IMG/VR virus record: IMGVR_UViG_3300021964_000018 | Location: 62,001-126,000 of that record | Origin: a virus | Direction: 5' to 3' (one strand) | Length of the DNA stretch: 64,000 nucleotides | In this document: positions 17,011-26,003 of the stretch, piece after piece | Layout of the letters: each line of letters opens with the position of its first letter | Numbering within the stretch: position 1 is the first letter of the stretch | The notes under the pieces: generated by a model | Told to the model about the DNA's origin: nothing | Database searches by the model: none | Seen by the model: the letters and a program-made list of their open reading frames with translations, nothing else | Program-made: the position numbers and the translations under genes

Positions 17011-17904
17011 AGTTTAAGAATGTTAATAGAAAGTGTACTTCAAGAAGAAGTAGATGTTTCAAAATTCAAAAAAGGTGAATCCACAATAGTAGCGACAAAA
17101 GGTGCAGCTGCTGATAATAAAGCAGCTTTTGAAGTTTCTGATGTTGACACTATAAAGAAAAAACTAGGTATAAAAATATCAGGAAAATATTATGTATGGA
17201 AAGGAAGTCAAGCAGAAGCAGGTTATAAATTAGGTTCTGTTAGATATTCTTCAGGCGACCCTTATACTTACGAAGAATTATCAAATGGGTTTTACAGAGT
17301 AATGTCCGGACCAGATAGTAACGAAAAAAGAGATAGTGGAAAAAGAATAGGTACGTCTCCAATTGGTGCTAAGTTTAAACCTTCTTCTCCTCCAGACGTT
17401 GTTGTTGATCCTACAAATGTTCTTTCGAAGTTACGCGAAACTCCTGATGGAGATAAAAGATCAGGCAATTTCGATAAAGCTGTGAACATATTGGTGGCGT
17501 GTGCATCTGACAAAAAACAACTAGGTGACGTTATAAGTGAATTAGAAAGTCTAGCAAGTAGACCAATTAGAGGAAAAGATCTTCTCGCTCATCCTGCACA
17601 TTATGTTGCAAGATTGATGATGGGAGGTGTACAACAAGGAGGCGAAGTTTCAGGAACAGGCGCAGCTGCAAGTAATTCCAAAATTATCAATAAATATTTG
17701 TCATTACTGCAGAAGAAGCACGGTATGGGACGTGGTAACGTCGATATAAAATTTGACATGCGGATTAGCCAAGATCGCGCAGATAAATCTAATTTTGGAG
17801 ATTCAGTTAAGTCTGGTGCGAAAACTGGTGGAGGTCAAGCTGAAAAAATGGATGAATCTTTATCACGCGGATCTTTACTAAGAAGACGTTATAGAAGATA
17901 CTAG
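16993..17904 (+). CDS. Unknown protein with the MKLxR N-terminal motif
   Basis: 303 aa from ATG 16993, ten bases after AAGGAG (an in-frame ATG at 16957 has no ribosome site). N-terminus MKLNRHSLRMLIESVLQEE carries the motif shared with many proteins here and an L-I-E site. The middle is Lys/Gly/Ser-rich with no known domain (SGKYYVWKGSQAEAGYKLGS); the end is basic and Ser/Arg-rich (SRGSLLRRRYRRY). A capsid-internal protein is my inference. The start codon is inside a perfect inverted repeat. Confidence 0.6.
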   Translation: MKLNRHSLRMLIESVLQEEVDVSKFKKGESTIVATKGAAADNKAAFEVSDVDTIKKKLGIKISGKYYVWKGSQAEAGYKLGSVRYSSGDPYTYEELSNGFYRVMSGPDSNEKRDSGKRIGTSPIGAKFKPSSPPDVVVDPTNVLSKLRETPDGDKRSGNFDKAVNILVACASDKKQLGDVISELESLASRPIRGKDLLAHPAHYVARLMMGGVQQGGEVSGTGAAASNSKIINKYLSLLQKKHGMGRGNVDIKFDMRISQDRADKSNFGDSVKSGAKTGGGQAEKMDESLSRGSLLRRRYRRY

Positions 17905-17925
17905 AATTAGCAAATTATTAATTTT

Positions 17926-17949
17926 AAAAGCGGCAATGCCGCTTTTTTT
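17926..17949 (+). terminator. Rho-independent terminator
   Basis: AAAAGCGGC-AAT-GCCGCTTTTTTT: a strong GC-containing stem with a three-base loop and a long T-run, 21 bases after the stop of the 16993 gene. Confidence 0.88.
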
Positions 17950-17973
17950 ATGTAAAAAAAAAGCTAACTTAAT

Positions 17974-17993
17974 AAAATAAAAATAAAAAGGAG
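17974..17993 (+). promoter_or_regulatory. A-rich 20-mer with ribosome site, copy 2
   Basis: Identical to 15905-15924 and in the same setting: after a terminator and ending in the GGAG of the next gene. Confidence 0.45.
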
Positions 17994-17998
17994 CAAAT

Positions 17999-18442
17999 AT
18001 GAATAAATGTTATATTGCCAGCGGTTGGTTTTCACCTGAATGGCTAGAAGAATTAGAAACAATTAAATCTGTACTTGATAGTCTAAATTTAAAATACTTT
18101 TCACCAAAAGATGAAAATCTTTGCGAGCCGGATTCTGACGTTGGTTTTCAAGATCAAGTCTTTAACGGCAATATTAAAGGGATGGAAGAGTGTGATTGGA
18201 TGATCTGTAATACTCGTAATAAAGATATGGGTAGTATTTTTGAAGCAGGTTATTTTCATAAGTTAGGAAAACCAATTGTTTACTTTTGCGCCGGTCTTCC
18301 TCCTGGTGCGCAATTTAATCTTATGCTAGCTGCATCTGGTAAGACAGTTTGTACATCAATTAAACAACTCAAAGGCTATCTTATCGATTGCCAGGCAACA
18401 GGTGAAATTATTACTCGTCGTTATGAAGGAGATATTGAGTAA
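17999..18442 (+). CDS. Nucleoside 2-deoxyribosyltransferase-like protein
   Basis: 147 aa. Rossmann-like N-terminus CYIASGWFSPEW, then SDVGFQDQVFNGNIKGMEECDWMI and DMGSIFEAGYFHKLGKPIVYF. The last block holds the Glu used as nucleophile by nucleoside 2-deoxyribosyltransferases, which swap bases on deoxyribose. The family also includes enzymes that hydrolyse modified dNMPs. Its stop overlaps the start of the epimerase gene. Substrate cannot be told; a role in nucleotide salvage or in clearing a non-standard nucleotide is possible. Confidence 0.75.
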   Translation: MNKCYIASGWFSPEWLEELETIKSVLDSLNLKYFSPKDENLCEPDSDVGFQDQVFNGNIKGMEECDWMICNTRNKDMGSIFEAGYFHKLGKPIVYFCAGLPPGAQFNLMLAASGKTVCTSIKQLKGYLIDCQATGEIITRRYEGDIE

Positions 18443-19437
18443 TGAATATTTTTATTACTGGTGAAAAAGGTTTAATTGCACAAAATATTATTAAAGAAGC
18501 AAAAGAAAACTTTCCTGATGTAAATATTATTACAGGAGCTGTTGATTATCTTAATATGCATCAAGAAGGTGAACCTTGTGTTTATAAAAATTCAATTGAT
18601 CAATGGAAATTCTTTTTTGATTTAAATCAAATTGATGTAATTATTCACAATGCAGCTGTTGTTAATACAGAAGTTGTTGGCATGAATCTTGAGCGCGCAA
18701 CACGAACCAACGACGAAGGTACATATAAGATTTGCATGGCAGCACAAAAATGTGACATTCCTGTTTGTTATATGGGAACGACTGTTATCTATGATGCATT
18801 TAAATATCAAAACGAGAAAATAACAGAAGAATCATCACGTGGACCACATACACTTTACGGCTGTCAAAAGCTAGCAGCAGAATATATTGTTAAGTCTCAT
18901 GCACCGAAATGGATGATTATTCGACCTCTATTTGCATATGGCGGAGAAGGTGATATGAATTCACTAATTGCAAAGTCAATTTATGCATGTCTTAACGGAA
19001 AGCAAGTTGATATGCGCCTAGATCCAACAAAATACAAAGATTATATGCACGTTTCAGATTATGCTAATGCAGTCTTAACAGGAATTACACAGCACCTTTG
19101 GAATGACGAATGGAACATCGCGGCAGAAACACCTCATGTAACAGAAAACATTATCAAAATGATTGAAAAGATTTGTGGTTTAGACATGTCAAATACAATC
19201 AATTGGAAATCTACTTCAGACTATACAGGTAATCATAGGTTGGATTCTAGTAAGTTTAGAAATGCTACCGGCTGGTCTCCTAAAGTTATACTAACCAAAG
19301 GAATTAGAATGTCTTATGAAACAATTCTGAATTCGGAAGGTTATAATCCATTAACACACCTTGAAGAAGCAGAAAAAAGAAACATCGACGTGGGAGAATA
19401 CTTTAATGAAGCAAGAATTGCAAGAAAGTCTATTTAA
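18442..19437 (+). CDS. NAD(P)-dependent epimerase/dehydratase (SDR family)
   Basis: 331 aa extended short-chain dehydrogenase. The N-terminal nucleotide motif is FITGEKGLIAQNI (GxxGxxG type), followed by DVIIHNAAVVN and the active-site YGCQKLAAEY (YxxxK). Such enzymes modify nucleotide sugars; it resembles dTDP-4-dehydrorhamnose reductase or GDP-sugar epimerase types rather than GalE. A second SDR epimerase lies at 27679. Together with the nucleotidyltransferase and phosphomannomutase genes they may build a sugar for DNA, tail or host surface modification. Confidence 0.82.
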   Translation: MNIFITGEKGLIAQNIIKEAKENFPDVNIITGAVDYLNMHQEGEPCVYKNSIDQWKFFFDLNQIDVIIHNAAVVNTEVVGMNLERATRTNDEGTYKICMAAQKCDIPVCYMGTTVIYDAFKYQNEKITEESSRGPHTLYGCQKLAAEYIVKSHAPKWMIIRPLFAYGGEGDMNSLIAKSIYACLNGKQVDMRLDPTKYKDYMHVSDYANAVLTGITQHLWNDEWNIAAETPHVTENIIKMIEKICGLDMSNTINWKSTSDYTGNHRLDSSKFRNATGWSPKVILTKGIRMSYETILNSEGYNPLTHLEEAEKRNIDVGEYFNEARIARKSI

Positions 19438-19708
19438 TGCATACCCAAAGATTTTTGCGCGAAGACATATGCCAAAAGAATACACAGCGATGTGTTATGG
19501 AATTCAATGTCCAGATAGTTGGTATGATTTAATTGATACACTTTGCGGAAGAATTCAATCTTATTCTGACCAAAAAGGAATAATATGTGAAGCAAATCAA
19601 GTAAAATCAAAATTTGGTGGTTTAAGATTTTACGTAACTTATTCAGATCCCTATATTAAAGGATTGTTATCAATGGCAGAAATGATGTCGCTTAAAATAA
19701 AGGAGTAA
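19406..19708 (+). CDS. Conserved small phage protein
   Basis: 100 aa from the ATG nine bases after GGGAG. YPKIFARRHMP, ECGIQCPDSWYDLIDTLC-type text (here CYGIQCPDSWYDLIDTLCGR) and KSKFGGLRFYVTY match a small hypothetical family I recall from many tailed phages; function unknown. It overlaps the epimerase by 32 bases and is coupled to the methyltransferase downstream. Confidence 0.6.
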   Translation: MKQELQESLFNAYPKIFARRHMPKEYTAMCYGIQCPDSWYDLIDTLCGRIQSYSDQKGIICEANQVKSKFGGLRFYVTYSDPYIKGLLSMAEMMSLKIKE

Positions 19709-19710
19709 TA

Positions 19711-20457
19711 ATGTCACATTCACAATATAAATGTCAAGTTCAAGGAAAAGAAAGTTATATTGATAATCAATTTGTTATCTTTTCTCAATCTTACTTAATG
19801 AATCAGGTTCATATCTACAATAAAGAAAAAGGTCACACAACAAAAAATCGAGTTAAATTATTAGAATTGGGATGTTATAACGGTCGTGTTATGCACTTTA
19901 TGACGCAACAAATGTTATTTGTTGATTATACAGGTGTTGATGTTACTCATCAGTATCTTGCACATTCACCGGTCGCAAATCGAAAAGACGTAACCTTGCT
20001 TTGCGAAGACGTAACAAAAGGATTGTCATTGGCTGACGGTTCTCAAGATATGATTATCAGCTCAGAAGTGTTAGAGCATATCAATCCAGAAGATTTACCA
20101 GGCGTAATGAGAACACTTTATAACAAGCTTAAAGTAGGTGGGCGATGTTGTGTTGCGTTTCCGATGAATACACGTGACACAATGTTTCACAATCTTGAAA
20201 AAGAACAAGGTTTAGGTCACGTTAATTTTCCTGTCTATGAAGACTTTATTGAACTTTGTGAAAACATCGGATTTACCTTACATCATTATGATAGTGGGTT
20301 TTCGCTTAAATCAAGTTTTAGAACACCTCGTTATGGAAAAGATCCGCTATATGACAAGTTAAGAGATCGACTAGGTTCACCTGCTGCTCGAGCTGTTTGG
20401 ATGACAATAACTGATGATCATACTGGTGGAGGATATTTTACTTTTGATAAGTTGTAA
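19711..20457 (+). CDS. Class I SAM-dependent methyltransferase
   Basis: 248 aa. VKLLELGCYNGRVMHFM is the SAM-binding motif I, DYTGVDV motif II, and DMIISSEVLEHI the motif with the acidic and aromatic residues of Methyltransf_11/UbiE-like enzymes. No DNA-methyltransferase (D/N/S)PPY motif is present, so a small molecule, sugar or protein is the likely substrate. Grouped with an epimerase, it may methylate a sugar. Confidence 0.8.
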   Translation: MSHSQYKCQVQGKESYIDNQFVIFSQSYLMNQVHIYNKEKGHTTKNRVKLLELGCYNGRVMHFMTQQMLFVDYTGVDVTHQYLAHSPVANRKDVTLLCEDVTKGLSLADGSQDMIISSEVLEHINPEDLPGVMRTLYNKLKVGGRCCVAFPMNTRDTMFHNLEKEQGLGHVNFPVYEDFIELCENIGFTLHHYDSGFSLKSSFRTPRYGKDPLYDKLRDRLGSPAARAVWMTITDDHTGGGYFTFDKL

Positions 20458-20460
20458 TTA

Positions 20461-20489
20461 TTGCGAATAATTAATTATTGATTTATACT
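20461..20489 (+). promoter_or_regulatory. Sigma-70-type promoter candidate
   Basis: TTGCGA, 17-base spacer, TATACT, just upstream of the gene at 20509. Same layout as the hsp20 promoter; transcription would begin near the ribosome site. Confidence 0.4.
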
Positions 20490-20508
20490 TTGTTAAAAAG
20501 GTGTGCAA

Positions 20509-22314
20509 ATGATTATAAATGAAAAATTAATTAAAAAACTCATTAAGGAGTCTATTAACAAGTTAATAGTTGAAAAAGCTAAGTTTACAAAAGCAGAAAA
20601 TTTTTTAAAAGATACTGAAAATCATTATGAAATTTTTGAAAATATAAAATATTCCTATAATATTGTCATGTTAAAAGATTTTGAAAATGACCTAGAAGTA
20701 AAAGAAGAAGCAAAGAAAAATATAGAAAACGTCTTTGCTGCTTTTTTACACTCTAGCCCCAAAACAGAAAAAGGAAAGGTATGGTTTTTAGATAAGTCTA
20801 TTAACAGATACGTTACAGACTTAAGCAATATTCCAGAATTTGGCAGTAATCCTTTTTATGATAGTCCAATTTTACTTAAAAGAATAAAGGAAAAAAATAA
20901 TTTTTCCGACCAAGAAGCAAAGAAAAACCTACTAGATAGAATTAAACGTTTCACGAAAGATATATCTAGAGAATTAATAGAACTAGTAAAGAAATCAGTA
21001 ACACATGATTTGCAAAGAAAACTTAAGTCAAATTTTATGGAAAAAAATAAAGACATATTAGAAAGTTTAAACTTTGTTCATTATCCTTATGCGTTTAGAG
21101 AATATTCAGAAACAGACACAACAGGGATCGGCGCAGTCTTAGAAGTCCTAGGAAAGCCCTTGGAATTTTTAAAAGGAACTGTAGTTAATAGTCCTGACGA
21201 ATTAGCTGGGATTGGTTATCCTAAAGGGGAGGAATTAAGAGATTCAATTGGTATGGGTAGCGAGTTAGGAGGAAAAATCGCGTTTCCATATATTGGTTTT
21301 CTTATAACGGGAAAGATTACTTATTTTGATGAAAAAGATGCTCAATCATCAACTTATCGAAGTAGCTTTGTTGGCGGTCAAAGAGACAGCAGCGGTTTTG
21401 TAAGATACCCAAAAGACATTCAAGGTTCAATGTCCAACCAGATACCAGGCGCGTACAAGACAAAGGAGGAATTAGAAAATTATCTTTCTAATTTTGATAA
21501 AAGATTTGGCGCGTTAACAACAGCTGAAAGAAGCGAATCTGAGATAAAAACTGGTTTTAAAAAACATAATTATGGTGAAGCTTTTATTGACAATTGGACA
21601 GCAGTTGGTATGATTGCGCAATGGGATTTAATTGTTAAAAAGTTTAGAGAAAAGCTTTTAGCAACTATAACAGGTTTAGAATTAGATCCTCAAAAAGAAT
21701 TTAAGCAATACCTTTATAAAAATAAAGGTTATTCTCCTTTTAATGATATTCAATTGACACATAGCTTAAGAACAGCTAAAAAAAATCTAGATATCGTTGC
21801 CTTAGGCGAACCTAAAATAGAAGACTTGTCGGTAAATAAAAACCGATACAAGACGGCAAAAGATAATTTAAGTTTTGAATATGGTGGTGACTCAATTCCA
21901 TACTTATCGAAAAAACTAGGTATTCAAAAAGAAGCAGTACCTTCTTTTATTGAAGACTTTATAAAAAATATTGATCCTGTTTTAGAACAACTTAAAACAG
22001 GCGAAATATTATATAGTGAGTTAAATAATCCTAAAGTAGAAGAATTCATAGATAAATATTATGAAGGTGATATAGCTTCAGATTTGCAAAAACAACAACG
22101 CAAAATAAAAAACTTGATTAAAAAAACAGGCTCAGCATCAATAATTTCAACTTTAACAATCGGTCTAGAAAAGATTAATGATGATTTAAGCAAATTTGAA
22201 GATATTAAACTAAAATCATATGATAAAAATTTCAATGAATATGATGTTAAAATATTTACAAATAATATGAGGCAAATAATAGCAGAAGCAATTGCGCAAT
22301 TAAAAAAACGTTAA
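20509..22314 (+). CDS. Large unknown protein, paralogue of the 56859 protein
   Basis: 601 aa from ATG 20509 (five bases after AAGGTG; a GTG six bases upstream is the alternative). N-terminus MIINEKLIKKLIKESINKL resembles the tag motif loosely and contains I-K-E. The region with GGQRDSSGFVRYP, then EAFIDNWTAVGMIAQWD, matches GGQREESGFTRYA and EGFIDNWQPTGIIADWE in the protein at 56859, and both end with a DKNFNE segment, so they are paralogues. The rest is Lys/Glu-rich helix. No known domain. A virion-internal effector is possible. Confidence 0.6.
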   Translation: MIINEKLIKKLIKESINKLIVEKAKFTKAENFLKDTENHYEIFENIKYSYNIVMLKDFENDLEVKEEAKKNIENVFAAFLHSSPKTEKGKVWFLDKSINRYVTDLSNIPEFGSNPFYDSPILLKRIKEKNNFSDQEAKKNLLDRIKRFTKDISRELIELVKKSVTHDLQRKLKSNFMEKNKDILESLNFVHYPYAFREYSETDTTGIGAVLEVLGKPLEFLKGTVVNSPDELAGIGYPKGEELRDSIGMGSELGGKIAFPYIGFLITGKITYFDEKDAQSSTYRSSFVGGQRDSSGFVRYPKDIQGSMSNQIPGAYKTKEELENYLSNFDKRFGALTTAERSESEIKTGFKKHNYGEAFIDNWTAVGMIAQWDLIVKKFREKLLATITGLELDPQKEFKQYLYKNKGYSPFNDIQLTHSLRTAKKNLDIVALGEPKIEDLSVNKNRYKTAKDNLSFEYGGDSIPYLSKKLGIQKEAVPSFIEDFIKNIDPVLEQLKTGEILYSELNNPKVEEFIDKYYEGDIASDLQKQQRKIKNLIKKTGSASIISTLTIGLEKINDDLSKFEDIKLKSYDKNFNEYDVKIFTNNMRQIIAEAIAQLKKR

Positions 22315-22330
22315 TAATAATTAATAGTTA

Positions 22331-22359
22331 TTACTAGCATTATGAGGTACAAATATTAT
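22331..22359 (+). promoter_or_regulatory. Weak sigma-70-type promoter candidate for the DNA polymerase gene
   Basis: TTACTA, 17-base spacer, TATTAT in the 133-bp gap before the polymerase. The transcript would contain the hairpin at 22395-22426 in its leader. Confidence 0.3.
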
Positions 22360-22394
22360 AAATTAAACTAAGTTTTGCACCACGTGTAAATGTG

Positions 22395-22426
22395 CCACAT
22401 ACAAATTATAATTTGTATGTGGTTTT
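22395..22426 (+). terminator. Terminator-like hairpin ahead of the DNA polymerase gene
   Basis: CCACATACAAAT and ATTTGTATGTGG pair over 12 bp around a 4-base loop, followed by TTTT. It lies 22 bases before the polymerase start, so it either ends the upstream gene or attenuates polymerase expression. Confidence 0.6.
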
Positions 22427-22447
22427 ATTGTATTTAAAAGGAGTATT

Positions 22448-25400
22448 ATGCCAGTTCTTATCCCCCCACCGACCAAATTCGTCGGGCTTCATTGTCACTC
22501 AGGATTTAGCGTTTATGATGGTCTAGGTTATCCTGCTGATCATATTGATTTTGTGCTTGAAAATGGCATGGATGCCTGGGCTTTAACCGACCATGGAAAC
22601 GGTTCCGGTCTCGCACACGCACATAAACATGCCGAAAAACTCAGAAAGAAAGGTGTCAAGTATCGACAAATTTATGGTTGTGAATTTTATTTTGTGCCGT
22701 CGCTAAAACAATGGCGCGGTGATTATGAACAAGCAAAAATTGACCGTGCTGCTGCAAAACAAAAAGCAATCAAAGAAGAAGAGGAAGGTGGTCATATTAT
22801 TGAAAACGAAGAAGAAACCAAAACCTTTAAACTATCGAATGATGAATGGAAACGACGTTATCACTTGGTGATCACTGCGCAAAACGCCGAAGGTTTATCC
22901 AATCTCTTTACTCTGATTAAACGCGCCTATACAGATGGTTTCTACAGATATCCTCGAATTGATTTTGATCTTCTTAAAAAATATGGACGCGGTTTAAATG
23001 TGTCGACAGCTTGTCTTGGCGGCATATATTCAAATCGTATTATGCGTGGCAATGCGCTCAAATTATCAGACGAACAAATTCAATCTGAACTGTTGCAGCT
23101 ATCTGATCGTTTTGTTGATGCTGTCGGCGAAGATAATTTTTATCTTGAAGTTCAATTTAATCGACTTAAACAACAACACCTGGTAAATCATCATCTACTT
23201 CGACATGCTGATCAAACTGGTATTCCTCTTTTAGCAACAGCTGATTCTCATTACTATAGCCCGGATAAGTGGGAGGCGCGCGAATTGTATAAAAAACTTG
23301 GTTGGATGGGTGCTGATCCTAGTCCGCTACCTGAGTTTGAAGATTTAAAATGCGAACTATACCCTAAGAACGCAGAACAAATGTGGGGTGAGTTTACAAG
23401 ACATTATGATGAATACGAAGATACATACAAAGGTTATGAAGAAAAAATTAAAGGTGCCATTGAAAGATCGTATGAAATTGCCTGGGATAAATGCGAAGAC
23501 TGTTGGATTGATACTTCTGTTAAGCTTCCCGATTTTAACTCTCCTGAGTCGTCAGCTTTTCAAAAGCTGGGAAAAAAGGTCAAAGAGGCGCTTGTCAAAG
23601 AAGAATTGCACAAAAAACCAGAATATGTCGCCCGAGCAAAGGCAGAATTAGAAGATATCAAATACTTAGGATTTGAAAACTATTTCTTGGTGATGAATGA
23701 GGTATTTCATAAGGCGGCTGACCATACGCTGTTTGGTCCTGCCCGTGGTTCTGGTGGCGGTTCTTTGGTTAATTATTTGTTGGGAATTACTCAGGTTGAC
23801 CCGCTTAAATACGACCTTCTTTGGGAGCGGTTTCTCGGAAGACATCGAACATCTTGGCCTGACATTGATTCTGACGCTGGCGATCGCGATGCTCTTATAA
23901 ATGCAGCCCGAGAACTCTACGGTAATGAAGCTGTTATTCCTGTTTCAAACTTTAACACTCTTAAGCTTAAATCGCTAGTAAAAGATATTGCCAAGTTCTA
24001 TGGCATTGATTTTGGCGAAGTAAATAAAATGACCGGTCCATTACAAAGTGAAGTAATGGCTCAAGCACGCGATGAAAACACAGAAAAATCTGTGTTTGTC
24101 CTTAAACATGCGGATTGCATGAAATATTCAAAAGGCTATCGTGAGTTTATGGAAAAATATCCAAAAGTCAAAGATCACCTTGAAGCCTTATTCATGCAGA
24201 ACAGATCGGTTGGGCGTCATGCTGGCGGTGTTATTATTGGTCCACCCGAAGACCTTGAAAGGTCAATGCCTATTATCGGTGTTCGTGGTGAATTACAAAC
24301 TCCTTGGACGGAAGGTATGAACTTCAGAAATCTTGAGGATAATGGTTTTATTAAGTTTGACTTTCTTGGTTTGACGCTATTAAAAGACGTAGAAAACTGT
24401 ATTAGTCGAATTATTACTCGTGAAACAGGTAAGAAACCAACATTTCTCGAAATACGTGATTGGTTTGATAAACATCTAAATTGTCGTTATGTCACACAAG
24501 ATGATGAAAAGGTTTGGAAACATGTTTATCATCAACGAAGAAAAACAGGTGTCTTTCAATTTACTGCTGAAGGTGCTCGTAAGTTCTGTGAAAATGCCAA
24601 ACCAACTACAATTGAAGAATTAGCAGCATTAACAGCAATCTATCGTCCCGGTCCTCTTCGTGCTAATGTTCATAAAAAATATGTAAAGGATAAAGCCAAT
24701 GCGGAAAACATTGAATATGCACATCCTATTATTAAAGAAATCCTAGGCACGACTTTTGGTCATGTTACGTTTCAAGAACAGTTCATGCTTCTTGCACAGA
24801 AGCTAGGTGGATTCTCTCCGGCTGAATCTGATAAACTTAGAAAGACGTTAGTTAAAAAGTCATTGGATACTATGGGTAAGAAAGGTGATGAACGTGAAGC
24901 TGCTCGAATTAAATTCGTAACCGGTGCCAAAGAAATCAATGGTGTTCCGGAGCATGTATCACAAGAGTTATGGGAACGTATTGAATTCTTCTCGGTTTAT
25001 GGTTTCAATAAGTCTCATGCTATTGCCTATGCTTTGGATTCTTATTATGCAGCATGGTTGCATACTTATTATGAAACTGACTGGCTAGGTACTATTCTGG
25101 AATCCGAGAATAACAATCCTGATGCTTTGGCAAAGGCGATTAGTGAAATTAAGGCTATGGGCTTTGAAGTATCTACACCGGACATTAATGAATCAGGAAT
25201 TGCATGGACATGGTCCGAAAATAAAAAGGCGTTTATTCCACCCTTAACTTCGATTAAAGGTCTTGGTAAAAATGCTGTGAAAGAAATATTTGAAAATCGA
25301 CCTTACGAGTCAATTGATCAAATGTTATTTAATGAAGAAGGCAAATGGTATCACTCTAAACTTAACAAAACTGGATTTGCTGCATTGTGCAAGGTTGAGG

Positions 25401-25960
25401 CATTACATTCACTAAAAGAAATGTGGGATGGAACGATTAAAAATCACCGTCAGCTGCATGAAATTATTATTGAAAATTATGTTCTGCTTAAAAAATCTCG
25501 ATGGGGTATGACAATTCGTCAGGCCCAAAAGAAAGATGCACCTGACTTTTTCTTGCAATTAATTGATGATACAGCTGAAATTGAAGATTGGAATCGATTA
25601 GAAAAACTACAAATGTATCAGGATTTATGTTCAGCGACTCGTGATGACCTCGCATTTCCTGAAGAAATGTTAACTAAAATTCAATCATCAGGCGTCAAAT
25701 CAGTTTTACAGTTCGCGCCTGGTGAAAAATCAATTGGTTGGTTTTGTGTGATTGAATGGATTAAAAAGACAACCAAGAATAAGAAAACCTTTTATCGAAT
25801 TAAGATAACTGATAATCAAAATAATACAGGTTGGCTTCGAATGTGGGGTAATAAGCCTAGTTCAATGACTCCTTATTCTATCTGGCTGACTAAGGCGCAT
25901 AATGATCCGAATTGGGGTGCTTCAACAAGTGTCGCAAAAGTAAGACCTTTAATTGTGTAA
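22448..25960 (+). CDS. dnaE: DNA polymerase III alpha subunit (C-family, DnaE-like)
   Basis: 1170 aa replicative polymerase. PHP domain: FVGLHCHSGFSVYDG (His15, His17) and TDHGNGSG near residue 47. Catalytic palm: ARGSGGGSLVNYLLG at about 432, WPDIDSD at about 470 (two catalytic Asp), and FDFLGL near 637 (third acid). The block FSVYGFNKSHAIAYAL and the helix-hairpin-helix region SIKGLGKNAVKEI are typical. The length matches bacterial DnaE. The C-terminal 100 residues contain an OB-type segment. Most phages use A- or B-family polymerases, so a C-family enzyme marks this as one of the less common replication set-ups. ATG follows AAAAGGAG. Confidence 0.95.
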   Translation: MPVLIPPPTKFVGLHCHSGFSVYDGLGYPADHIDFVLENGMDAWALTDHGNGSGLAHAHKHAEKLRKKGVKYRQIYGCEFYFVPSLKQWRGDYEQAKIDRAAAKQKAIKEEEEGGHIIENEEETKTFKLSNDEWKRRYHLVITAQNAEGLSNLFTLIKRAYTDGFYRYPRIDFDLLKKYGRGLNVSTACLGGIYSNRIMRGNALKLSDEQIQSELLQLSDRFVDAVGEDNFYLEVQFNRLKQQHLVNHHLLRHADQTGIPLLATADSHYYSPDKWEARELYKKLGWMGADPSPLPEFEDLKCELYPKNAEQMWGEFTRHYDEYEDTYKGYEEKIKGAIERSYEIAWDKCEDCWIDTSVKLPDFNSPESSAFQKLGKKVKEALVKEELHKKPEYVARAKAELEDIKYLGFENYFLVMNEVFHKAADHTLFGPARGSGGGSLVNYLLGITQVDPLKYDLLWERFLGRHRTSWPDIDSDAGDRDALINAARELYGNEAVIPVSNFNTLKLKSLVKDIAKFYGIDFGEVNKMTGPLQSEVMAQARDENTEKSVFVLKHADCMKYSKGYREFMEKYPKVKDHLEALFMQNRSVGRHAGGVIIGPPEDLERSMPIIGVRGELQTPWTEGMNFRNLEDNGFIKFDFLGLTLLKDVENCISRIITRETGKKPTFLEIRDWFDKHLNCRYVTQDDEKVWKHVYHQRRKTGVFQFTAEGARKFCENAKPTTIEELAALTAIYRPGPLRANVHKKYVKDKANAENIEYAHPIIKEILGTTFGHVTFQEQFMLLAQKLGGFSPAESDKLRKTLVKKSLDTMGKKGDEREAARIKFVTGAKEINGVPEHVSQELWERIEFFSVYGFNKSHAIAYALDSYYAAWLHTYYETDWLGTILESENNNPDALAKAISEIKAMGFEVSTPDINESGIAWTWSENKKAFIPPLTSIKGLGKNAVKEIFENRPYESIDQMLFNEEGKWYHSKLNKTGFAALCKVEALHSLKEMWDGTIKNHRQLHEIIIENYVLLKKSRWGMTIRQAQKKDAPDFFLQLIDDTAEIEDWNRLEKLQMYQDLCSATRDDLAFPEEMLTKIQSSGVKSVLQFAPGEKSIGWFCVIEWIKKTTKNKKTFYRIKITDNQNNTGWLRMWGNKPSSMTPYSIWLTKAHNDPNWGASTSVAKVRPLIV

Positions 25961-26003
25961 ATTAAAAATATTTTAATTAAAATAATACTAAAAGGAGTTT
26001 TTA

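Noticed and set aside
17907-22331. More AAATA-loop hairpins at 17907 (GCAAATTATTA) and 22317 (TTAATAGTTAT)
   Set aside because: They match the loop sequence at 13 of 15 positions, but the loop base or the flanking stem is missing.
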